Below are positions 1-5,549 of a stretch of 12,719 bases of DNA, in pieces. The stretch lies in NCBI GenBank assembly GCA_910584045.1, contig CAJTYO010000073.1, positions 1-12,719 of the forward strand. The letters run 5' to 3'. Every line of letters begins with the position of its first letter. Within the stretch, counting starts at the first letter, position 1. The notes beneath the pieces are model-generated. The model searched no databases. It was not told the DNA's origin and saw only the letters and a list, made by a program, of their open reading frames with translations. The translations under genes and the position numbers were made by a program. The DNA is from an uncultured Oscillospiraceae bacterium. Its GTDB lineage: Bacteria; Bacillota; Clostridia; Oscillospirales; Oscillospiraceae.

Positions 1-405
1 TTTTTCGATCTCGCGGTCCACCTTATCGGTATTGCACTCCCAGGTTTCGCCCTTATCCTTTTTCTCCTCCGGGCCCTTCGCGCCCTGGCCCGCCGGATCA
101 GGCTCCTCGGGGGCGTCCGTATCGGGCTTCTTGGCATCAGGGGTGCCTTCCGGCTGTTTAGGCGCGTCCGCTGACCGCTCCGGACCGTCGAAATAGATCT
201 TGGGCTGGCCGTCCTCGTCCTTGCCCATCCAATAGCGGCCGGACGGCTCCTGGGGTTCCTCCGGGACGTATTCATCCATCACAGGCTTCATCTGACGGCC
301 CTGGGATTCGTCCTCGGGTTTTTGAACCTTGGAAGCTCCCAGCACCTTCTCGGCTGTTGTCAACGGCTGGACCGCACCGGTGTTCACACCAGAAATCGGC
401 ATCAT
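1..405 (-). CDS. Acidic/lysine-rich protein of unknown function (partial, runs off left edge)
   Basis: An open frame of 135 codons with no stop before the window edge. It starts with two consecutive ATG codons (Met-Met-Pro-Ile-Ser-Gly-Val). An AGGAGG site (414-419) sits 8 nt upstream of the first ATG, which sets the start. The protein has a short hydrophobic N-terminus, then a Pro/Glu/Asp/Lys-rich, probably disordered stretch containing GRYWMGKDEDGQPKIYFDG, and then charged sequence ending at DREIEK, which looks like the start of a coiled coil. There is no signal peptide or membrane segment. It lies 20 bp downstream of the gene at 426-899 and is probably cotranscribed with it. It resembles small conserved hypothetical proteins of Clostridia known to me only as unnamed families, so no function is proposed. 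The coding call is supported by the ribosome binding site and consistent codon use. Confidence 0.75.
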   Translation of the reverse strand, partial: MMPISGVNTGAVQPLTTAEKVLGASKVQKPEDESQGRQMKPVMDEYVPEEPQEPSGRYWMGKDEDGQPKIYFDGPERSADAPKQPEGTPDAKKPDTDAPEEPDPAGQGAKGPEEKKDKGETWECNTDKVDREIEK

Positions 406-425
406 AACTCATTCCTCCTGAAATT

Positions 426-899
426 TTACGCGGTAAATGAAACTGAAGGTTCGGTTTCCGCCGGCGCGGCGGCAATTTCGCCTGCCGGCGTATAGGTGAC
501 CGGCTCACTGTCAATGGGCTCCGCCGCTTCGGCGGGCTTGCTGTTCTCCAGCGCCGCCTTCGCCGCATCGCTGATCTGCACCAGATCGGTTTCCTGGGGG
601 CGGCCCGATTCTGTGCTTTCCTCAGCCCGTTTGCGCTCCTCCCGGCGCTTTTCGATGGCGGCCTCCTGCTCCAGCTTTGCTTTTTCCTTTTCTGCCTTCG
701 CCTCGGCCTTCATGCCCTTGTCCAGCTTCTCTTGGTACTTGACCACTTTCTCGGTACACTCGCCAGTGTAGCCCAGTGCCCGCTTCATCTTTTCCGTGTC
801 GCCCTCGGCGCTGGCCTGCCGGTACACGCTCATAGGCGTACCCGACAGCTTGATATTGGAGCTGGCGCCCAGAAGTCCTTCCATCATCTGTACGTTCAT
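426..899 (-). CDS. Conserved hypothetical coiled-coil protein
   Basis: This 157-aa protein starts at ATG 899 behind a strong AAAGGGGGTG site (905-914), 5 nt away. Residues 1-30 (MNVQMMEGLLGASSNIKLSG onward) are mildly hydrophobic. Residues 30-60 contain YRQASAEGDTEKMKRALGYT. Residues 60-110 are very rich in Lys, Glu and Ala and read as a long charged helix or coiled coil. The C-terminus is Ala/Glu/Pro-rich and probably disordered. There is no signal peptide, transmembrane segment or catalytic motif. The next gene (1-405) follows after 20 bp and shares the style of a short apolar start followed by a charged tail, so the two may work together. Function unknown. Confidence 0.75.
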   Translation of the reverse strand: MNVQMMEGLLGASSNIKLSGTPMSVYRQASAEGDTEKMKRALGYTGECTEKVVKYQEKLDKGMKAEAKAEKEKAKLEQEAAIEKRREERKRAEESTESGRPQETDLVQISDAAKAALENSKPAEAAEPIDSEPVTYTPAGEIAAAPAETEPSVSFTA

Positions 900-1032
900 G
901 CTTGCACCCCCTTTCTATGGCTGATTTTGCAAAAAGTTCTTTGCTTTTATCAGTCTATAGAGCAGGGGACACCATTTCAAGGCTCTTGTAATGAAATGAT
1001 CCCTGGATGTCATGAAATGTTCTGCGGGAACG

Positions 1033-1767
1033 TTATTCCACCGCCCGCATCTGCTCAACCAAGGACTGTTTTCTTTGCCTGCCGGCCGTCCAGGCGGACA
1101 GGAGAAATTCCAGGCCGAACAGCACCAGGAGAAACAGGCCCATTTCCAGGGCCGGGAACTGATATGGGACAATCTCACCGGCGAAGGATCGTTTGCTGAC
1201 CTCCCGGCATACCACGACCGCGATTGGCAGCCCGACCAGTAGGGCCGTCAGGGCGGCGGAGAACCCATAGCAGAGCCCCTCGCAGATGTTCATCCGGCAC
1301 AGCTGCTTCCCGGTCAGGCCAACGGAGCGCAGGACGCTGTTCTCCCGCTTCCGGGACATCTGGTTAGAGAGGGTCGTGTTGATCAGATTGACAACGCCAA
1401 AGAGGAAGATCAGCCAAGAGAGCGCCCGAAGCCCACCGAAAATCAGACCGCTCTGCATTTTCTCATACGCAATGTGGACCCCGATGGTATCCAGACCGAG
1501 GTTACTGCGGCCAGACAAGATTTCTTTTAGGCCGCTTTCCACACGCTCCGCTTTTTTCGGGTCGCTGACGACGCTCCAGGAGTAGTCAAAACGCTCAATT
1601 TCAGGATGGAGCTCCCGGAACAGCTCCTCTGGCGCGAACAAAGCCACCGAATCCATGGCAAGTGCGCCGTGTCCGTTTGCCACCCTCAACGGGTCAAACA
1701 GGCCGGATATGGTGACGGTCACGGTCTCCTGGCCCAGGGACAGCTCCATGGCAGCCCCGACATCCAT
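1033..1767 (-). pseudogene. FtsX-type ABC transporter permease, C-terminal fragment
   Basis: About 245 residues match the C-terminal half of a large FtsX/MacB-like ABC permease. They comprise an extracytoplasmic segment (SMDVGAAMELSLGQETVTVT onward), a first membrane helix around LSWLIFLFGVVNLINTTLSN, the cytoplasmic RKRENSVLRSVGLTGKQL segment typical of FtsX, and two more helices (GFSAALTALLVGLPIAVVV and MGLFLLVLFGLEFLLSA). The natural C-terminus VEQMRAVE and stop are intact. The frame stays open further upstream to about 2178, but that part reads as out-of-frame sequence of the neighbouring transposase remnant. Intact relatives have roughly 700-850 residues and a partner ATPase, and neither the N-terminal half nor an ATPase is present. 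The break lies at about 1767-1785, next to the insertion sequence remnant. A non-functional remnant is the best reading. Confidence 0.8.
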
Positions 1768-1784
1768 CGACCCATGGTACTTCT

Positions 1785-2180
1785 GATAGCTTGAACTTAT
1801 AGCAACCATCAAAAATAACGTCAAGGGATGACAGAGGAGGTATAACGGAAGCAGGAGATGATAATATGCTGCACAAGGAAGCACGAGAATTACTGGTAGA
1901 AGGTTATAAATCGACCTATGATGCGAAAGGGAGCGCAAAGGCGTATTCGGTGAGCAAATGGACGGTGTACCGGCTGGCGGAACAAAAAAAGAAACCATAA
2001 GAAAGACCTGAGATGGCGGAACATCTGGTATTTCTGGACGAAAGCGGAGTGAATACCGATTTGACCCGTCTTTATGGACGGGCACCCTCATCCCAGAGAG
2101 CAGTGGACCATGCCCCCTTGAATACGCCGCGGACAACGACTGTCCCTTCTTCCATTCGCCTGGATGGAGAAAAAGCATAG
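1785..2180 (+). mobile_element. IS630-family insertion sequence remnant
   Basis: This stretch separates two truncated minus-strand genes and carries only pieces of one transposase gene. The left limit is estimated from where the permease homology stops, and the right limit from where recognisable transposase sequence stops (about 2178). I could not identify terminal inverted repeats or a TA target duplication, so both ends are approximate and the 3' part of the element appears to be lost. Confidence 0.65.
1866..2180 (+). pseudogene. IS630-family transposase, internally deleted and stopped
   Basis: The frame opens with ATG 1866 (MLHKEARELLVEGYKSTYDA onward), the N-terminal helix-turn-helix of IS630-type transposases, including AKAYSVSKWTVYRLAEQKKK. 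It meets a TAA stop at 1998-2000. In the same frame it resumes with AEHLVFLDESGVNTDLTRLY, the segment carrying the first catalytic aspartate (FLDESG) of the DDE fold, followed by GRAPSSQRAVDHAPLNTPRT, and stops at 2178-2180. The central linker (roughly 70-90 residues in intact relatives) and everything after RLDGEKA, with the remaining catalytic acids, are missing. It cannot be active. A weak ribosome binding site (around 1852-1858) survives upstream. Confidence 0.85.
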
Positions 2181-2189
2181 AAGACAGCG

Positions 2190-2455
2190 ATATGACAGCG
2201 ACTGCCCTTCGCTGTCCCGGACCGTTACCATCTGCTTGTCATAAAAGCGGGGATAGCCCTCATACCTGTCTAACGACCTTTCACATCCAGGCGTGAGGCT
2301 CCACAGCAGGCCGTGGACGGTTTCGCCCTCCTTGGGGGCGATAGTGGCGAAGCCGCCCCGGCGAAACAGCAGTTCATAGTTCTCCAGGGTCACCGGCCCC
2401 ACCACCGAGGCGTTCGGGCAGCGGTACTCCATCTGCCCCAGGTTGATGTTGCTGC
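2190..2455 (-). pseudogene. Gamma-glutamylcyclotransferase-family fragment
   Basis: Reading the minus strand from about 2455 gives YGSNINLGQMEYRCPNASVV, the phosphate-binding YGSN loop that opens the gamma-glutamylcyclotransferase (AIG2-like) fold. It is followed by GFATIAPKEGETVHGLLWSL and LDRYEGYPRFYDKQMVTV, where the Glu of RYEG is the family's catalytic acid. Homology ends at about 2190 (DSEGQSLS), where the frame runs into the transposase remnant. About 85 of the expected 130-170 residues remain. No start codon lies upstream of YGSN in this frame before a stop, so the 5' end is also lost. In Clostridia mobile elements such genes often accompany amidoligases; none is present here. Confidence 0.75.
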
Positions 2456-2551
2456 CGTAAGGTCGGTACGCATAAGGAACAAGACCGAAATCAACATATT
2501 ATTAGGCAGTTACCGAAAAAACGAAACCTTGTGACAAAATTAAACAGGCAG

Positions 2552-2593
2552 AAAAACGCACGATTTGACAATCAAAGTCAATCGTGCGTTTTT
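2552..2593. terminator. A/T-flanked hairpin in the repA leader
   Basis: A perfect 14-bp inverted repeat, AAAAACGCACGATT (2552-2565) and AATCGTGCGTTTTT (2580-2593). It extends by three further pairs (2567-2569 with 2577-2579) past a one-base bulge, leaving a 7-nt loop. The A run on one side and T run on the other would make it a bidirectional intrinsic terminator. It ends 12 nt before the repA ribosome binding site (2605-2610), so it could act as a leader attenuator or simply insulate repA from upstream transcription. Confidence 0.65.
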
Positions 2594-2617
2594 CATTCTC
2601 AAAAAGGAGGGCAGTCT

Positions 2618-3256
2618 ATGCCGAGCGTGACTTTATCAGACTATTTCTGCGGCGATGAGGAAATGCGGTTTACACACTTCCGCATCCCCTGCCAGCTTAT
2701 CACCCATCCCCAATTTAAGCTCCTATCTGCGGACGCAAAGCTGTTATATGGTATGCTGCTGAACCGCATGAGCCTGTCCGCGAAAAACGGCTGGCAGGAC
2801 GATGCCGGGCGAGTTTACATCTACTTCACTGTGAAGGAAGTATGCGAAGCCATAGGCTGCGGGCGAAACAAGGCCATGCGGCTATTGGCGGAGCTGGACG
2901 CCAGCAAGGGCCTCGGCCTGATTGAGCGCGTCAAACAGGGCCAGGGCAAGCCGGACAGGATTTTTGTTAAACGGATCACTACACGGGAAGATACGGAAGC
3001 CCCCGGCCAAGGCCCTGATGCGCCCACTTCATCGGCTGATTTTTCCGACGTCCAGAGGTCGGAAAATCCGACTTCAAGCCGTCGGGAAAATCGACCTCTT
3101 GAGGTTTCAAAAGCAAACCCAAGTTATATTGATAAAAACCAAACTGATTTTATCCATACGAATCAATCAATCTATCCCCCTACCCCCATTGCGGAACAAC
3201 TGGAGATGGATGGATACGAGTTAAGAGAGGAACGCAAAGAAAATATCAGGTACGAG
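2618..3256 (+). pseudogene. repA: RepA_N-type replication initiator, 3' end replaced
   Basis: The start is ATG 2618, 7 nt after AGGAGG (2605-2610). A longer frame from 2531 runs through the hairpin and is not the real start. The N-terminus MPSVTLSDYFCGDEEMRFTH, followed by LLSADAKLLYGMLLNRMSLS and VKEVCEAIGCGRNKAMRLLA (the winged-helix DNA-binding region, residues 20-115), is typical of replication initiator A of Clostridia conjugative elements. The variable linker (residues 125-190) follows, then the beginning of the C-terminal domain (ELREERKENIRYE). After about 3256 family resemblance ends. The frame continues only by chance through hairpins and two palindromes to 3628. The C-terminal domain (about 80-110 residues in relatives) is absent, so autonomous replication from this copy is unlikely. 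Confidence 0.8.
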
Positions 3257-3352
3257 CGTTCACAACAGGAACTGTCTACTGTCAGCATCTTACAACGTCC
3301 CCACCACAACAGTCCTATACAGCCTTTTCACTGTACAATACGATTTTGGAGA

Positions 3353-3377
3353 AATGCGTCTCACCGTGAAACGTATT
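3353..3377. repeat. Dispersed 25-bp palindrome, copy 1 (degenerate)
   Basis: AATGCGTCTCAC, then central C, then GTGAAACGTATT. The left arm is identical to the other copies. The right arm has two transitions (one G to A, one C to T) relative to them. It lies about 100 bp after the point where repA homology stops. Confidence 0.85.
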
Positions 3378-3421
3378 TTTTATGTACGAACAAAGGAAAC
3401 AACTACCCAGCCCTGCCACAG

Positions 3422-3453
3422 CGGACAGCGCCACCGAAAGGTGGTGCTGTCCG
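3422..3453. other. GNRA-type hairpin upstream of mobC
   Basis: A 14-bp stem, CGGACAGCGCCACC with GGTGGTGCTGTCCG (one G-T wobble), closes on the tetraloop GAAA (3436-3439). There is no T run, so it is not an ordinary terminator. It lies in the gap between truncated repA and mobC, together with two further hairpins. Confidence 0.7.
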
Positions 3454-3462
3454 AGCAAGTAT

Positions 3463-3510
3463 GTCATTTGGTAGCACACAAATGACCCTTGTTAGGGGGC
3501 GCAGCCCCCT
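3463..3510. other. Tandem hairpins, candidate origin of transfer
   Basis: There are two adjacent hairpins: GTCATTTG/CAAATGAC (3463-3470 and 3479-3486, loop 8) and AGGGGGC/GCCCCCT (3494-3500 and 3504-3510, loop GCA), separated by CCTTGTT. Origins of transfer of MOBP-type elements usually lie just upstream of mobC and contain inverted repeats next to the nic site. Position and structure therefore suggest oriT, but I cannot assign a nic site from sequence alone. The GC-rich hairpin could instead be a terminator for repA. Confidence 0.45.
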
Positions 3511-3529
3511 TAAACCCCCCAACATACGA

Positions 3530-3554
3530 AATGCGTCTCACGGTGAGACGCATT
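3530..3554. repeat. Dispersed 25-bp palindrome, copy 2
   Basis: AATGCGTCTCAC, central G, GTGAGACGCATT: perfect 12-bp arms. It lies 33 bp before the mobC start, between the candidate origin of transfer and mobC. Translated, it gives MRLTVRRI, which wrongly extends the mobC frame upstream. Confidence 0.95.
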
Positions 3555-3587
3555 ATTCCAGCCCACCAAAAGGATGTGAAAAAACTC

Positions 3588-3896
3588 ATGAGAAAACGAA
3601 ACCGCCATATCTGCGTGTGGATGAATGAGCAGGAATACCGCCATCTAAAAAGGCAGGCCGGGCTTGCGGGACTGGGGATTGACCCGTTTATCCGCTCCCT
3701 TGTTTCCGGGGTGCAATTACGCCCACACCCGCCCGACACCTACGCAGCCCTGCTGCGGGAGCTGTCCGCTATCGGTAACAATGTGAATCAGATTGCGTAT
3801 TGGGCCAACGCAACAAAGGACGTCGGCAAAACAGAAATCGCTGAAGCCGTTGCATTAGTCCGGCAGGCGTGGCGATTGGTGAAGGATACGCTGTAA
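3588..3896 (+). CDS. mobC: MobC-like mobilisation (relaxosome accessory) protein
   Basis: This 102-aa basic protein starts at ATG 3588 (MRKRNRHICVWMNEQEYRHL onward). The frame is open further upstream to 3489, but that part translates the palindrome and GC-rich hairpin, so the internal ATG is preferred. A modest AAAAGGA site (3568-3573) is somewhat far upstream. Features typical of MobC include the ribbon-helix-helix-like N-terminus (HICVWMNEQEYRHLKRQAGL), the FIRSLVSGVQLRP segment, and the C-terminal motif ELSAIGNNVNQIAYWANATK. MobC binds at oriT and helps the relaxase open the DNA. In intact elements a relaxase gene follows directly; here only non-coding structured DNA follows. The protein looks intact and could work with a relaxase supplied in trans. 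Confidence 0.85.
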   Translation: MRKRNRHICVWMNEQEYRHLKRQAGLAGLGIDPFIRSLVSGVQLRPHPPDTYAALLRELSAIGNNVNQIAYWANATKDVGKTEIAEAVALVRQAWRLVKDTL

Positions 3897-3918
3897 CACA
3901 ATGAAGCGGCCTGATCCA

Positions 3919-4064
3919 GGGTATGCCCCCTCGATGGGGAGGATTTTACACCACCGCCCTTTGTCCGTCAAGACCAAGACAAGCCGCGCCGTCCGCAAGC
4001 GTCTGGCGCGGGTCTTGACAGCCAAAGGCCGCCGGTGCGTTTTGTCACCAAGGGGGGCATACCC
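3919..4064. other. Large nested inverted repeat downstream of mobC
   Basis: The outer arms are GGGTATGCCCCC (3919-3930) and GGGGGCATACCC (4053-4064), a perfect 12 bp. Nested inside are GTCAAGACC (3967-3975) with GGTCTTGAC (4011-4019), and CCGCGCC (3984-3990) with GGCGCGG (4005-4011). The last two share base 4011. The frames here show no recognisable protein. This could be a folded RNA, a relaxosome site, or the decayed mobC-relaxase junction. The nesting over about 146 bp is directly visible; the role is unknown. Confidence 0.55.
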
Positions 4065-4066
4065 TC

Positions 4067-4089
4067 AAAACCGGCTTGCGCCGGTTTTT
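4067..4089 (+). terminator. Intrinsic terminator after the mobC region
   Basis: A 9-bp stem AAAACCGGC/GCCGGTTTT (4067-4075 and 4080-4088), loop TTGC, followed by a run of five T residues. It ends transcription from the mobC side before the lysR cassette. Confidence 0.75.
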
Positions 4090-4181
4090 GCCGTTGTGGG
4101 AGGCGGGCACGTTTCCTGGAAAGCGCAGTATGTCGTTACAGACGGGAGGGGCGGGCGCATACGCCTCTCTGTGGTCTGGGA

Positions 4182-4206
4182 AATGCGTCTCACCGTGAGA
4201 CGCATT
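4182..4206. repeat. Dispersed 25-bp palindrome, copy 3 (left flank of cassette)
   Basis: AATGCGTCTCAC, central C, GTGAGACGCATT. It is the same sequence as copies 2, 4 and 5 read on the minus strand. It begins 81 bp beyond the lysR stop codon, in the direction of lysR transcription. Confidence 0.95.
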
Positions 4207-4287
4207 TCTTGCAAGCCCAGCATGAGGTATCTGGGGAAAGAGCAACAAATTATTCAAAAATTTGTATTTTACTTATACGTGTGATTT

Positions 4288-5166
4288 CTATTCAAATTCA
4301 ATCTGCAACTGGTTCAAAAATTTTTTGGATGCCCTTGAGAAAACCTGATATTTCTTCCACACAATACAAAGACCTGCTTCCAAAGTAGGATACAAAGGCC
4401 GGAAACAAAGCTCACTGTCTCCGGTAGTATTGATAATTTTGTCCAGCGCGATTGCATACCCAAGGCCCTTTTTCACAAAGAGAGACGCATTAAAAATCAA
4501 ATCATAGGTCATGACAATATTGAGTTTGCTGACATCTTTTTTCAACCAGGCCATCATATCGCTGCTGATAGATGTCTGGTGGGATACGATCAGAGGCTTG
4601 TCCCACAAATCTTCGGCGCATATAACGTCCTTCTCTGCCAGTGGGCTGTCCTTCCGCATGAGAACGCCCCAAATGTCACTGATTGGAAGCCGCATATAGT
4701 CATACCGGCTCACATCCACCGGTCCCACCAAAAGGCCAAAGTCGATCAAACCCTTATCCAGCTTTTCCATCACAATTTCAGCATCACCGCTGTAAATATG
4801 GTAATGAATCAGCGGGTGTGTTTTTTGCAGCTTCCCAGCCGTTTGGGCAAACAGGGAAATAGCGTCAGTTTCCCCGCCCCCAATATAGATTTCGCCGTTG
4901 ATGTTTTCATCTGAGCTGGTCAACTCCGCTTTGGTCTTTTCCATCAAGTCAATCATTTCTTCAGCACGCTTACGGAGCAGCATCCCATCCTCCGTAAGCG
5001 TGACTTTTTTGCTCCCACGGATAAGCAGTTTTTTTCCAAGCTCATCCTCCAGGTCTTTCAACTGCCGCGAAAGAGGCGGCTGTGTCATTCGCAGAGTCTC
5101 CGCCGCTCTGGTAATGCTCTCTTCCCTTGCCACCGCAAGAAAATATTGTAAAACACGTATGTCCAA
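4288..5166 (-). CDS. LysR-family transcriptional regulator
   Basis: This 292-aa protein has normal LysR length. The start is TTG (5166), set by AGGGAGG (5174-5180) 7 nt upstream; no ATG is better placed. Residues 1-60 form the winged helix-turn-helix (MDIRVLQYFLAVAREESITR, then TQPPLSRQLKDLEDELGKKL). A linker helix follows to about 88. The effector-binding domain starts at GEIYIGGGETDAI and runs to the end. It is transcribed away from the operon at 5306, the usual LysR arrangement, and an inverted repeat in the shared region overlaps its own promoter, suggesting autorepression. The effector cannot be predicted from sequence; the neighbouring genes point to reactive carbonyls, quinones or other electrophiles. 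The gene is visibly more AT-rich than the operon it faces, which may mean a different origin. Confidence 0.93.
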   Translation of the reverse strand: MDIRVLQYFLAVAREESITRAAETLRMTQPPLSRQLKDLEDELGKKLLIRGSKKVTLTEDGMLLRKRAEEMIDLMEKTKAELTSSDENINGEIYIGGGETDAISLFAQTAGKLQKTHPLIHYHIYSGDAEIVMEKLDKGLIDFGLLVGPVDVSRYDYMRLPISDIWGVLMRKDSPLAEKDVICAEDLWDKPLIVSHQTSISSDMMAWLKKDVSKLNIVMTYDLIFNASLFVKKGLGYAIALDKIINTTGDSELCFRPLYPTLEAGLCIVWKKYQVFSRASKKFLNQLQIEFE

Positions 5167-5196
5167 AGGAACACCTCCCTATTGCGTCTGCACTTC

Positions 5197-5225
5197 ATTA
5201 TAGCAAAGAACTGCATACCTTTCAA
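5197..5225 (-). promoter_or_regulatory. lysR promoter
   Basis: On the minus strand, TTGAAA (5225-5220) and TATAAT (5202-5197) are separated by exactly 17 bp, giving a near-consensus sigma-A promoter. Its -35 box covers most of the spacer of the inverted repeat at 5209-5235, so a protein bound there would block it. Confidence 0.75.
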
Positions 5226-5235
5226 GTATGCAGTT
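5209..5235. promoter_or_regulatory. Candidate LysR operator
   Basis: A perfect 10-bp inverted repeat, AACTGCATAC (5209-5218) and GTATGCAGTT (5226-5235), with a 7-bp spacer. It is centred at 5222, about 66 bp before the transcription start expected from the operon promoter. LysR recognition sites are typically centred near -65. It also contains T-N11-A arrangements typical of LysR sites. Confidence 0.7.
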
Positions 5236-5252
5236 CCATTCTTAATGTGTAT

Positions 5253-5281
5253 TTGATATTTTGAAGGTTTGCCTATATAAT
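5253..5281 (+). promoter_or_regulatory. Promoter of the redox operon
   Basis: TTGATA (5253-5258), a 17-bp spacer and TATAAT (5276-5281). The predicted transcription start is near 5288, giving a very short leader of about 18 nt before ATG 5306. The box at -35 is one base off consensus. Confidence 0.75.
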
Positions 5282-5305
5282 CAACCACTGTAAGGAGGCG
5301 GAGCA

Positions 5306-5536
5306 ATGACAGAGAGAACGAAGCAGGAGCAGAATGTTGTCACCAATCTTGTGGATGCTGGATGTGACAATGAGCTGATTAAGCAGTTTATGGACCTTCT
5401 AAAAAGCGGCAGGAAAGAAGCGGGACTGTCCTTGCTTGCAAAACACCGCCGCTATTTACTGGATTGCTACCATGCGGACCAGAAAAGGATCGATTGTCTG
5501 GACTATCTGCTCTACCAAATGAATCGAAATCAGTAA
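5306..5536 (+). CDS. Small conserved hypothetical protein, first gene of the operon
   Basis: This 76-aa soluble protein starts at ATG 5306 after AAGGAGG (5292-5298), 7 nt away. It appears all-helical, is charged, and has three cysteines (20, 54, 64) that do not form a known cluster motif. It lacks a signal peptide and membrane segment. The segment SLLAKHRRYLLDCYHADQKR and the ending CLDYLLYQM remind me of short unnamed proteins seen next to regulators in Clostridia, but I cannot assign a family. As first gene of the operon it could be a co-regulator or an effector-binding partner of LysR. Its stop codon lies inside the next gene's ribosome binding site (5534-5540), so translation of the two is probably coupled. 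Confidence 0.8.
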   Translation: MTERTKQEQNVVTNLVDAGCDNELIKQFMDLLKSGRKEAGLSLLAKHRRYLLDCYHADQKRIDCLDYLLYQMNRNQ

Positions 5537-5549
5537 GGAGACTTTGAAC

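Noticed and set aside
1768..2178. N-terminal extension of the permease frame
   Set aside because: The frame is open by chance. The residues are antisense to the transposase remnant and show no permease features.
4245..4265. AT-rich inverted repeat ACAAATT/AATTTGT as the lysR terminator
   Set aside because: The 7-bp stem is almost all A-T and has no clear T run on the minus strand. It is too weak to list as a terminator.
3901..4388. Plus-strand open frames after mobC (starting 3901 and 4035)
   Set aside because: They run through a terminator, the nested inverted repeats and a palindrome, lack family features, and one enters the 3' end of lysR in antisense.
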